This document shows positions 1-6,962 of a DNA stretch of 18,557 nucleotides, in pieces. This stretch comes from an uncultured bacterium (lineage in GTDB: Bacteria > Patescibacteriota > Minisyncoccia > Phycocordibacterales > CAIZLB01). The position numbers were made by a program, and so were the translations under genes. Location: the NCBI GenBank assembly GCA_937873535.1, contig CALMYA010000044.1, positions 1-18,557 on the forward strand, in the 5' to 3' direction. Below the pieces are notes generated by a model that was not told where the DNA came from, searched no databases, and saw only the letters and a program-made list of their open reading frames with translations. The first letter of the stretch is position 1; each line of letters starts with the position of its first letter.

Positions 1-37
1 GGCGGTATGTTCGTCCTGGATGGTCGAACATACCGCC
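1..37 (-). terminator. Hairpin at window edge, likely terminator of the Baseplate_J-type gene
   Basis: A perfect 13-bp inverted repeat (arms 1-13 and 25-37, arm GGCGGTATGTTCG) surrounds an 11-nt loop. It lies 17 bp beyond the stop codon of the minus-strand gene ending at 55, where an intrinsic terminator would be expected. The T-tract that should follow on the minus strand would lie outside the window, so it cannot be seen, and the stem may be longer than the visible part. Its loop does not carry the core shared by the other two hairpins of this window. Confidence 0.6.
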
Positions 38-54
38 CCTCTTTTCTATTATTG

Positions 55-1560
55 TTATTTTTCAATTATTACCCGAATATTATCGGAAGACGGTAACGTG
101 CTGAACCACCATGGTTTCAGTTTTACTTCTATTGTATCCGCATCTACTAAACTTTTAATAATAGAAAGAGCTGAATCGCGAGAAAGATGGCTGACAGCGG
201 CGGACAAAACTTTATCGTCGACTGTTGAAAATACAGAAGCGGTGCCGCTCGCTGTAACAGTAAGGTTTGTACTGCTCATATTTGCTGAAGTAATAAGGGT
301 TTTTGCAGTAAGGCCAGAAGGAAGCTTTATGGTCACATTAGAGAAGTCGCCAGAATAGCGTTCTGGTAAAGTACTAGAAGCACTTCGTGTATCTACATCG
401 TTGTCTGCTGTTTCAGCCACCTTTATATACCGTGAAAGTGACGCGTTACTGAGAACAAGCGCTGTGACCTTTCCTGAGATAGTTACATCGGCAGATTTGC
501 CGTCTTTCGACTGCTTGGTGTCGACATTTGAATACTCGACAATACTTGTTTCTGGTATGTATATGTAGTCGTTCACAACCGGTACTCCGGCAACAGCTTC
601 TGCTTCAGCCGCTGCTGAAACAATTTCTTTTATTTTGTCGGCTATAAGGGCCTTTTTGCCGTCATCTATAGAGCGCTTAAGCGAAAGAATAGTGTTGGCG
701 AGCTCTGTTTGGTCTATGTCGGGTACTGTACCTACAAAACCTCCGGCAAGAGCTGTTTTTGAGCGAGCATAAAAGTTTTCATAGTTAGCAGTGCCTTTGA
801 ATCCTACAAGAGTGAAGTCTTTAAGCCCAAGGTTGTAAGCTTCACCTGGTTTATCGGCAGTAATGTTTACTTCAACGCTGCCTGCTGTTTTCTTTCCATT
901 CACTGTTTTTACTGCAGGAACTGTTACAGCTTTATCAGTCTTAAAGAGATGGCCGTCAGGAGTTTCGAGGCGCGTATTTATGGCAAGCGGTTGAGAAACT
1001 GTATTAGATGAATTGTATATAACAACCGTGCCTGTCGCATATTTTGAAATTTTTTGAGAACCGTTAGCCGCAACTGTCACAGTTTTTGTTATATCACCTG
1101 TTACTGCTTCGTACATAACCTTATTAAGAGGTACTGTGGTGTCATTAAGACTTACATTGTGTTTAGTAAGGCTTATTATAATGTCGGCGCGGGCAAAGTA
1201 AGAAGAAAGGAAGTAAACGCCAATCAAGAGCACCGCAGCAATACCTATCCAAATGCGCCAATCATGTTTTTTATTTGGGTTAAATTTGCCATATGAGCCG
1301 TGGCCGTCATCAACCACTTCTATTTCAGGGCTTGGTGTAAAGCCTTTAGGCTTATCACGAACCTCACTGGTAGCTTTCGTAGGCCGTGCATGAGCTACAG
1401 GGGCAGAGCGTGTGTGGGTGGTGGTGTGCACAGGCTTAATGCCGTCCATTGAAGGGTGCCCTGCTCCAATGCTTTCATCGCCATTTTGACGCGCTGGCAA
1501 TGGGATATTGCGTATAGATCTTTTATCCGGAGGTATTATGTCTTTAAATTTTCTTTTCAT
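55..1560 (-). CDS. Single-pass membrane protein of the CPR Baseplate_J-like type
   Basis: A 501-residue protein of unknown function. Residues 1-100 are polar, Pro/His/Thr-rich and presumably cytoplasmic. They begin with a basic stretch containing KDIIPPDKRS and IRNIPLP. One membrane segment follows at about 101-122 (WIGIAAVLLIGVYFLSSYFA). The rest is a Ser/Thr/Val-rich, probably beta-rich, exported part. The stretch around 174-275 (GTVVIYNSS, then LETPDGHLFKT, then SVEVNITADKPGEAYNLG, then FKGT) resembles the segment annotated Baseplate_J/gp47-like in many Parcubacteria proteins; this is recognition from memory. No phage genes are nearby, so a cell-envelope role is more likely than a phage baseplate. 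The gene lies 60 bp downstream of the PilM-like gene and is probably co-transcribed with it. No Shine-Dalgarno sequence is visible; the start is preceded by A/T-rich DNA. Confidence 0.72.
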   Translation of the reverse strand: MKRKFKDIIPPDKRSIRNIPLPARQNGDESIGAGHPSMDGIKPVHTTTHTRSAPVAHARPTKATSEVRDKPKGFTPSPEIEVVDDGHGSYGKFNPNKKHDWRIWIGIAAVLLIGVYFLSSYFARADIIISLTKHNVSLNDTTVPLNKVMYEAVTGDITKTVTVAANGSQKISKYATGTVVIYNSSNTVSQPLAINTRLETPDGHLFKTDKAVTVPAVKTVNGKKTAGSVEVNITADKPGEAYNLGLKDFTLVGFKGTANYENFYARSKTALAGGFVGTVPDIDQTELANTILSLKRSIDDGKKALIADKIKEIVSAAAEAEAVAGVPVVNDYIYIPETSIVEYSNVDTKQSKDGKSADVTISGKVTALVLSNASLSRYIKVAETADNDVDTRSASSTLPERYSGDFSNVTIKLPSGLTAKTLITSANMSSTNLTVTASGTASVFSTVDDKVLSAAVSHLSRDSALSIIKSLVDADTIEVKLKPWWFSTLPSSDNIRVIIEK

Positions 1561-1620
1561 ATATTTTAGATTTTTGAAATTAGAGTTATGGCTATCGACC
1601 TTGATTAAATAGCGTTCTAC

Positions 1621-2814
1621 TTACGACCCTGTACGCTCTAAATGCTCGAACAACACTCCAATTACGATAGACGGGTCAGGAATGACGCTGTACTCGCAGG
1701 CATACATATCTTTGAAATCGAGGGCGCTGATAACCTTTACTGTAAACATGCCCTCGGCGAATGAAAATTGCTGATATGACTCGCTCAATATGAATTCTGA
1801 AAAGGTACGGCCTGAATCTTTTGAAGCAAAAAGAAAGAATTGCTTCGGTAATGATGCGCCCGACGACAGCTGCGAAAGCGCCTCAGAAAAGTCTGCAATC
1901 CAACCCTTGCGCGCAATTTCAAGGGCTGTACTAATTTTAGCAGATAGACCCTCTTCGAGCACGCCTTTTTCGTACGAATTAAGAAATGATGTGGCCACTT
2001 CCATACTGACCCCAAGCGTTTCTGAAATAATGTCTCGCAAATATTTTTTGCCTTTAGGAAAAGAGGCAGATTCTGCTAGCGTGCCATTTTTTATAACCAC
2101 AAGTTCAGTAAGCTCTGAAGTGATGTCAGCGAGAATATAGTGGTTAAGGTCTTTCCAGGAATAGCGAAGCAATGTAAATGCCGCCAAAGAATGCGAATGT
2201 GTTTTTATGTCTTGAACATTAAAATGCGTTTCAATTGTGCGCCTGATTTCATCGAGCGATGACTGCCGGGCGAAGCTGGTGAATACCGACATATCGAGTT
2301 CAGTTACCTGCTTTTTAAGCGGGTTCGATGTCTGGTAGCCGTTCAGCGTTATTTGAAGCATTTTCTGCTCGAGCACAGATACGTCTACCTTATGCGCGTC
2401 GCGGTACGCCTTGACCACATTTTCTTTAGAAGATTCAAGAAGCTTCTCGGTGACAATGAAGGGCTTTTGCTCCTTCATTTTTATGATTGATGTTTCAGAC
2501 ACGTACCAAGGCGAAGAGAGAATAACGAGGGCATCCTTAATGTGTATATTCGCCGTCAAAGGCAAAGTCATATCTTTAGTGCGCATTTCTTTCACCAGTT
2601 CTGCAAATTCAGTAAGGATGCGCTGCTCGAGCTGTTCGCGGCTGCGGTCGGCATGAAACGGCAAATCGCGGATGCGAGTAGTGACAATTCGCGGAGGTTT
2701 TGCGTTATTGCCCTTGTGCCCGCCAATAATGCCGTGCCCGCCGTCATGCAAAACAATTGCACCCTTCACTTCGGCGTTCCCCACAAAAAAAACCAATGAG
2801 CCGGTTGCTTTCAT
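1621..2814 (-). CDS. Divergent PilM/FtsA-like actin-fold protein
   Basis: A 397-residue soluble protein with no membrane segment. Residues 227-258 (ILADITSELTELVVIKNG, then ASFPKGKKYLRDI) resemble the second half of FtsA/PilM proteins, where the phosphate-2 motif is followed by a strand, a K/R-x-G turn and a helix (DIG.ETTDI.V...G.L....FP.GG). D230 would be the phosphate-2 aspartate. A nucleotide-end motif may be represented by LPKQFFLFASKDSG (322-335). The N-terminal phosphate-1 aspartate motif (DxG) is not obvious: residues 8-20 read FFVGNAEVKGAIV. A Gly/His-rich loop follows (HDGGHGIIGGHKG, 23-35). ATP hydrolysis is therefore doubtful. The gene heads a two-gene unit with the downstream membrane protein, as PilM precedes PilN in type IV pilus loci. 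The start is supported by an extended -10 box six bases upstream. The assignment to the actin-like superfamily is by motif only. Confidence 0.6.
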   Translation of the reverse strand: MKATGSLVFFVGNAEVKGAIVLHDGGHGIIGGHKGNNAKPPRIVTTRIRDLPFHADRSREQLEQRILTEFAELVKEMRTKDMTLPLTANIHIKDALVILSSPWYVSETSIIKMKEQKPFIVTEKLLESSKENVVKAYRDAHKVDVSVLEQKMLQITLNGYQTSNPLKKQVTELDMSVFTSFARQSSLDEIRRTIETHFNVQDIKTHSHSLAAFTLLRYSWKDLNHYILADITSELTELVVIKNGTLAESASFPKGKKYLRDIISETLGVSMEVATSFLNSYEKGVLEEGLSAKISTALEIARKGWIADFSEALSQLSSGASLPKQFFLFASKDSGRTFSEFILSESYQQFSFAEGMFTVKVISALDFKDMYACEYSVIPDPSIVIGVLFEHLERTGS

Positions 2815-2820
2815 GAAATA

Positions 2821-2829
2821 ATTATAACA
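2821..2829 (-). promoter_or_regulatory. Extended -10 box, leaderless start of the PilM-like gene
   Basis: The minus strand reads TGT-TATAAT followed by TATTTC and then ATG. This is a perfect TGnTATAAT extended -10 with six bases between the hexamer and the start codon, so transcription should begin at or next to the A of ATG. No -35 hexamer is recognisable; that region lies inside the terminator stem of the preceding gene. No Shine-Dalgarno sequence is present. Confidence 0.65.
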
Positions 2830-2830
2830 T

Positions 2831-2897
2831 ACAAAAACCTACGCCCTGCCACAGCATGCGTATCTGCGATATGCTGTGGCAGGGCGTAGGTTTTTGT
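2831..2897 (-). terminator. Long hairpin terminator after the binding-protein gene
   Basis: A perfect 27-bp inverted repeat (arms 2831-2857 and 2871-2897) encloses a 13-nt loop, GCGTATCTGCGAT on the plus strand. The minus strand ends the stem with GTAGGTTTTTGT, a usable U-tract, and the plus strand ends the same way, so the structure could act in both directions. It lies 52 bp after the stop of the binding-protein gene and immediately before the promoter of the PilM-like gene. The apical part is shared with the hairpin at 14875-14955 but the rest of the stem is unrelated. Confidence 0.85.
2853..2875 (+). repeat. Conserved 23-bp hairpin core, copy 1
   Basis: The plus strand reads AGCAT, the 13-nt loop GCGTATCTGCGAT, then ATGCT. 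The reverse complement of the whole 23 bp occurs without mismatch at 14904-14926. In both places it forms the tip of a long terminator hairpin whose outer stem sequences are unrelated. I found no third copy while reading the window. Confidence 0.85.
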
Positions 2898-2949
2898 TTA
2901 TTCTACTTACTCTATGAAGCAACACATAGAACGCAATTTAAATTTTATT

Positions 2950-4089
2950 TTATATAACCGACTCTAACTTCCCTTCCTTAACTACTCGAATAACTGGTCC
3001 GCCGACCCTGTCGCCTTTTGCATCTATTGTTACTGAGCCTGAAGCTCCTTGCCAGTTCTTAACCATGCGCCCCCAAGTGGCAATTTTTGTGCCGTCGTAG
3101 CCTACAGAGGCTATAGCTTCGCTTATAAGATAAACAGTATCGTATGTTGTCTGAGCGAAGCTCTGATATGCCAAATCGCTACCATATTTTGCCTTGTATA
3201 CCTCTATAAGATGCTGCATTTTTGGGTTGTCTGTATATACAGTGAATTCGGTTGCCCACGCACCCTCAAACATTTCTTTATTTTTCAAAAGCGTCTTCGA
3301 ATCTCCGACAATAGGGTCATTCAGTATGAGCTGCGGCTTCCAGTTAAGCGCTTTCATTTGGTTGATTATAATATCGCCTGTGCCTGGGTTGAGCGGGTTT
3401 ATAAACAGAACGTCTGGGTTTTCTTTTTTAAGATTCAAAAGAATTGTTCTGAAGTCGGTGGTACCAGGCGCAAAGTTTTCATTAATCACGGTTGCGCTGC
3501 TATCTAACCGCATAAATTCATCCTTAAAAGCTGTAAATACTCCTAACGTAAAGTCATCCTGCTCTTGAATAAATGCCACTTTCTTTTTTCCGGAATCTTT
3601 TACTGCTTCCGCGAGCACTTTGCCCTCTTCGGTTACGGTCGGGTATATCCTGAAAAAATAAGGGCTTTTTCCTGAAAGATTCATGGTGTTCGAGCTTGGC
3701 GACACCAGCGCGACTTTTGCGGCTTCAACGACAGGAATTGCCGCCAGCGATTCGTTGCTGCATACACCGCCAATGATGACCTGCACTTTGTCGATATTCA
3801 CCAATTTTGATGCCGCAGAAACACCGGCTTCACCTGTGCATTTTCCGTCTTCGGCAATAAGTTCGAGTTGTTTGCCATTTATGCCGCCCGCGGCGTTTAT
3901 TTCATCTACAGCAATTTGAGCCACGTTTCTTAGAGGCTCGCCATATGATGCGCCGTCGCCTGTAAGGGCACCAATGAAGCCAATTTTATACGTTTCGCCT
4001 GCTATTGAATTTTCAGACGTTCGTGAAATTAGCACATAAATTAACCCAAGCACCACCATGAGAATGACCCAAAATAGAAGTTTTTTCAT
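2950..4089 (-). CDS. Membrane-anchored branched-chain amino-acid-type substrate-binding protein
   Basis: A 379-residue periplasmic-binding-protein fold of the LivJ/Peripla_BP_6 type. An N-terminal hydrophobic segment (about 3-21, LLFWVILMVVLGLIYVLIS) lacks a lipobox cysteine, so it is probably an uncleaved anchor or a signal peptide. The mature part begins with YKIGFIGALTGDGASYGEP and continues through AVDEINAAGGINGKQLEL, the typical first lobe of this family. C84 and C110 are placed as the disulphide pair in LivJ. The DFRTILLNLKKENPDVLFI stretch (about 204-222) is the family's second-lobe signature. No permease or ATPase gene is in the window, so the ligand and any transport or sensing partner are unknown. 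It follows alaS by 42 bp, carries its own promoter in that gap, and is followed by a strong hairpin terminator. Confidence 0.88.
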   Translation of the reverse strand: MKKLLFWVILMVVLGLIYVLISRTSENSIAGETYKIGFIGALTGDGASYGEPLRNVAQIAVDEINAAGGINGKQLELIAEDGKCTGEAGVSAASKLVNIDKVQVIIGGVCSNESLAAIPVVEAAKVALVSPSSNTMNLSGKSPYFFRIYPTVTEEGKVLAEAVKDSGKKKVAFIQEQDDFTLGVFTAFKDEFMRLDSSATVINENFAPGTTDFRTILLNLKKENPDVLFINPLNPGTGDIIINQMKALNWKPQLILNDPIVGDSKTLLKNKEMFEGAWATEFTVYTDNPKMQHLIEVYKAKYGSDLAYQSFAQTTYDTVYLISEAIASVGYDGTKIATWGRMVKNWQGASGSVTIDAKGDRVGGPVIRVVKEGKLESVI

Positions 4090-4094
4090 GAAAT

Positions 4095-4103
4095 ATTATA
4101 GCA
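4095..4103 (-). promoter_or_regulatory. Extended -10 box, leaderless start of the binding-protein gene
   Basis: The minus strand reads TGC-TATAAT, then ATTTC, then ATG. This is a perfect TGnTATAAT box five bases from the start codon. Together with the near-identical arrangement at 2821-2829 (both end in ATTTCATG) it suggests a recurrent leaderless start architecture. No -35 hexamer is evident. The box sits in the 42-bp gap after alaS, so this gene can probably be transcribed separately from alaS. Confidence 0.65.
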
Positions 4104-4131
4104 CAATGGTTTGCGTGCGCTTTGGACTTTT

Positions 4132-5985
4132 CTAAACCAAAACCGCCTTTATTCTCCTCACGCCCTGCGACACTGCTTCTTCTTTTTGTATCTTAAATGT
4201 TCCGAGCTCTGATGTGTTCTTCACGTGCGGGCCGCCGCAGAATTCTTTTGAGTAAGCGTGAGCGAGATCTGGGCCGATATAATACACGGTGACCATGTCG
4301 CCGTATTTTTCGCCGAAGAAGTGATGTGCGCCAGTTTTTTCGGCTTCAGCGAACGGCAATTGTTCGACGTTCACCGGCAATGCAGCGGCAATTTTTTCAT
4401 TCACTATTTTTTCAACCTGTGTCTTTTCGTCGTCAGTCATTTTTGCAGTGTGAGAGAAGTCGAAACGAAGGCGTTCAGGGGTAATGTTACTTCCCTTCTG
4501 CTGTACGTGATCACCGAGCACATCCCGAAGGGCCTGATGTAATAAATGAGTGGCTGTGTGGTAACGCAAAGACTGCTCGCTCGTGTCGCCGAGGCCTCCT
4601 TTAAACTTTTGTTCGGCACCCGCGCGTGAAAGATTTTTGTGTTCAGCAAAGCGTGCGCTGAAATCGATATCGTCTACGGCGAAGCCGTCTTCTTTTGCAA
4701 GTTCTTTAACCATTTCAAACGGAAAGCCATAGGTGGTGACAAGCTTGAAAATGAGTTCGCCGGGAAGGGTTACGCCACTTGCATCTGCTGCGCCTTTTTC
4801 TGCCTCCAAATTTTTTACGCCTTTCTTATATTCCTTCATTCCTTCAGAAAGCGTGCCTCGAAACTTCTGCTCTTCTTTGTCTACCGTAACCTTAATAGTT
4901 TCGGCGAGCTTACCCACATTTTCGTATACATCTTTATGTATTGCAGTAGCGGCATCTGTGAGCCAGAAAAGCGAACCGTGCTTCATGCCGAGCATATCGG
5001 CGTAACGAACTGCTCGACGAATGAGGCGACGGAGCACATATCCTTGGTCGGTATTTGAAGGAAGAACGCCATCAGAAATGAGAAGCGCAGCTGAGCGCAC
5101 GTGGTCGGCAATGATTCGCTTGGCGCGAAGCGCGGCATTTTCGCTGATTCCTAATATTTGAATATGTTCCTTTGAAGTGAACTCGTCTATCTTTCCCATG
5201 ACAGGCGCAAAAATATCTGTATCAAAAATATTGTCTTTATTTTGAAGGACGGCTGTAACACGCTCGAAACCAGAACCGGTATCTACGTTTTTAGCATCGA
5301 GTTTACCGACCACTTTACCGTCTTTCTTTCGGTATTCCATGAAAACATTGTTCCAAATTTCTACAATTTGCTGCTTGTCGTCGGCTTTCAAATACTCTTC
5401 TTTGGTCATGCCGGAAGTCAGGGTACCGGTCAGGTCGTAAAACATTTCTGTATCAGGGCCGCAAGGGCCGCTTTCACCGGGGCTCCACCAGTTTTTGTCG
5501 GCCGGAAGGAAATAGATGCGCTCACCGCCAATGCCGTTCTTTTTAAAAATTTCCCGCCAAATATCCGCTGACTCTTCATCGCGCGGCGCATTATCATCGC
5601 CTTCAAAACAGGTTACGTATAGCCTGTTCGGGTCGAGGCCGAAACCTTCTTCTTTTGAAGTTAGCAGTTCATAACTCCATTCAATAGCTTCTCGCTTGAA
5701 ATAGTCGCCGAGCGACCAGTTCCCCATCATTTCAAAAAAAGTAACGTGGGTATTGTCGCCGATTTCATCGATATCGACGGTGCGTACGCATTTCTGAATG
5801 TCTACAAGCCGCGTACCAAGCGGGTGCTTTTCGCCCAAAAGAAACGGCACCAAAGGCTGCATGCCGGCAGTATTAAAGAGCACGGAAGGGTCGTTTTCGG
5901 GAACAAGCGGCGCAGACGGAAGAACCGCGTGGCCGCGCTTCTCAAAAAAGGCTAAAAATCGCTTGCGAATTTCGGAAGATTGCAT
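4132..5985 (-). CDS. alaS: Alanine--tRNA ligase, short form
   Basis: Charges tRNA-Ala with alanine. The 617-residue protein starts with the class II catalytic domain: IRKRFLAFFEKRGH, then VLFNTAGMQPLVPFLLG (motif 1 region), then THVTFFEMMGNWSLGDYF (motif 2 region) and GSGFERVTAVLQ (motif 3 region). The editing domain is present, with zinc ligands H476 and H480 (HTATH) and C583 and H587 (CGGPH), and the KGSNITPERLRFDF strand. The chain ends about 30 residues after CGGPH, so the C-Ala dimerisation domain is absent. Typical bacterial AlaRS is about 875 residues. HTATH also follows the catalytic and tRNA-recognition part much earlier than in E. coli, so the intervening beta-barrel seems reduced or missing. 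The reading frame is clean to a TAG stop, so this is a compact form and not a frameshift. Confidence 0.95.
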   Translation of the reverse strand: MQSSEIRKRFLAFFEKRGHAVLPSAPLVPENDPSVLFNTAGMQPLVPFLLGEKHPLGTRLVDIQKCVRTVDIDEIGDNTHVTFFEMMGNWSLGDYFKREAIEWSYELLTSKEEGFGLDPNRLYVTCFEGDDNAPRDEESADIWREIFKKNGIGGERIYFLPADKNWWSPGESGPCGPDTEMFYDLTGTLTSGMTKEEYLKADDKQQIVEIWNNVFMEYRKKDGKVVGKLDAKNVDTGSGFERVTAVLQNKDNIFDTDIFAPVMGKIDEFTSKEHIQILGISENAALRAKRIIADHVRSAALLISDGVLPSNTDQGYVLRRLIRRAVRYADMLGMKHGSLFWLTDAATAIHKDVYENVGKLAETIKVTVDKEEQKFRGTLSEGMKEYKKGVKNLEAEKGAADASGVTLPGELIFKLVTTYGFPFEMVKELAKEDGFAVDDIDFSARFAEHKNLSRAGAEQKFKGGLGDTSEQSLRYHTATHLLHQALRDVLGDHVQQKGSNITPERLRFDFSHTAKMTDDEKTQVEKIVNEKIAAALPVNVEQLPFAEAEKTGAHHFFGEKYGDMVTVYYIGPDLAHAYSKEFCGGPHVKNTSELGTFKIQKEEAVSQGVRRIKAVLV

Positions 5986-5995
5986 ATTTAATCAC

Positions 5996-6004
5996 TTTAT
6001 CACA
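5996..6004 (-). promoter_or_regulatory. Possible weak extended -10 before alaS
   Basis: The minus strand reads TGT-GATAAA ten bases before the alaS start codon, a TGn extension with four of six matches to TATAAT. The 38-bp gap after the epimerase gene has no Shine-Dalgarno sequence and no hairpin. alaS could equally be read through from upstream. Confidence 0.25.
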
Positions 6005-6023
6005 AAGCTGGTTTATTGAGAAT

Positions 6024-6959
6024 TTACGCAAACAATGTCTTCAACCCTTCTTCAAACGGCATCGATGCCTCAAAACCAAGTACTTCTTTAGCTTTCGAAG
6101 CATCAGCCAAGCTTGTATGAATGTCGCCTTCCCGAGCCGGGGCAAATATTGGTTCAATATTTTTATCGAAAATTTTGCATAGAATACCCCAGACCTCCAT
6201 CATGGTTACAGGCTTGCCTGTCGCTATATTAAATATTTCAATCTTCTTGTTATCACTCAATTCGTATTCTGCTGCAAGACGCAAGGCGCGGGCGATATCT
6301 TTTACATATACGAAATCGCGCACGGCGCTACCGTCGCCGAATATAGTTGCGGATTCTCCCGCTTTAATTTTTTCTGTAAATATTGGAATGGCTGCAGCGT
6401 AACCACCCTTAGCACTTTGCCGCGGGCCGTACACATTGAAGAATCGGGTGAATATATAGGATGGGCCTGAACTAAGCGTTTCCGAATACAGTTTTCCGTA
6501 TTCCTCATCAATGCATTTATGCAACGCGTAAGGCGACAAAGGTTTGAGCGGGTGACTTTCATTTATCGGTACATTTTCAGAATTCCCATACACGGCAGCC
6601 GATGATGCCGTAATGACTCTCTTCACGCCTGTAGTGTTTGCAGTAATATACACTGCGTTCGTACCGTTCACATTTATATCGTGCGACTCGCCCGGGTTCT
6701 TGATGCTTTCAGGCACAGAAACAAACGCCGCCAAGTGCACTACCACATCGTCTTTCTTAAATGTCTTAGCCAGTAACGCCTCATCGCGTATATCCCCTTC
6801 CACAAATTCAATTTTGTCTGCAATGCCTTTTAGATTTTCTTTTGAACCTGTCCGCAAATTATCTATAATGATAACTTCATATCCGTTTGCCAGAAATTCT
6901 TCAGCAGTATGCGAACCAATAAACCCTGCTCCGCCGGTAATGATGACGCGCTTTTGCAT
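6024..6959 (-). CDS. NAD-dependent sugar-nucleotide epimerase (GalE/WbpP-like)
   Basis: A 311-residue extended short-chain dehydrogenase/reductase. The Rossmann glycine motif GGAGFIG is at 9-15, an acidic residue for NAD ribose is at the end of strand 2 (IIDN, 31-34), and GDIRD is at 55-59. ASSAAVYG (about 118-125) and Y144/K148 (SPYALHK) complete the Ser-Tyr-Lys catalytic set. RFFNVYGPRQ (172-181) is the usual substrate-loop signature. Best guess is a UDP-hexose or UDP-HexNAc 4-epimerase; the exact sugar cannot be fixed from the sequence, and a 4,6-dehydratase is less likely because the catalytic TDE-type motif is absent. It supplies precursors for surface glycans. It starts three bases after the M3 peptidase stop codon, so the two are surely co-transcribed. 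No Shine-Dalgarno sequence is visible. Confidence 0.9.
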   Translation of the reverse strand: MQKRVIITGGAGFIGSHTAEEFLANGYEVIIIDNLRTGSKENLKGIADKIEFVEGDIRDEALLAKTFKKDDVVVHLAAFVSVPESIKNPGESHDINVNGTNAVYITANTTGVKRVITASSAAVYGNSENVPINESHPLKPLSPYALHKCIDEEYGKLYSETLSSGPSYIFTRFFNVYGPRQSAKGGYAAAIPIFTEKIKAGESATIFGDGSAVRDFVYVKDIARALRLAAEYELSDNKKIEIFNIATGKPVTMMEVWGILCKIFDKNIEPIFAPAREGDIHTSLADASKAKEVLGFEASMPFEEGLKTLFA

Positions 6960-6962
6960 GGT

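Noticed and set aside
55..1560. Prophage, because of the Baseplate_J-like similarity
   Set aside because: No other phage structural, integrase or lysis gene is nearby, and the protein has a central membrane anchor. Such proteins are common as envelope proteins in CPR.
2831..2897. Terminal inverted repeats of one large mobile element between the two shared-core hairpins (2831 to 14955)
   Set aside because: The shared sequence is only 23 bp, is itself the tip of complete hairpins at each end, and the interval holds housekeeping genes with no transposase or recombinase.
3049..3507. Plus-strand open frames opposite the binding-protein gene and elsewhere, the longest about 165 codons at 17609-18106
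   Set aside because: They lie antisense to strongly recognisable minus-strand genes, show no family signature, and have compositions expected of shadow frames.
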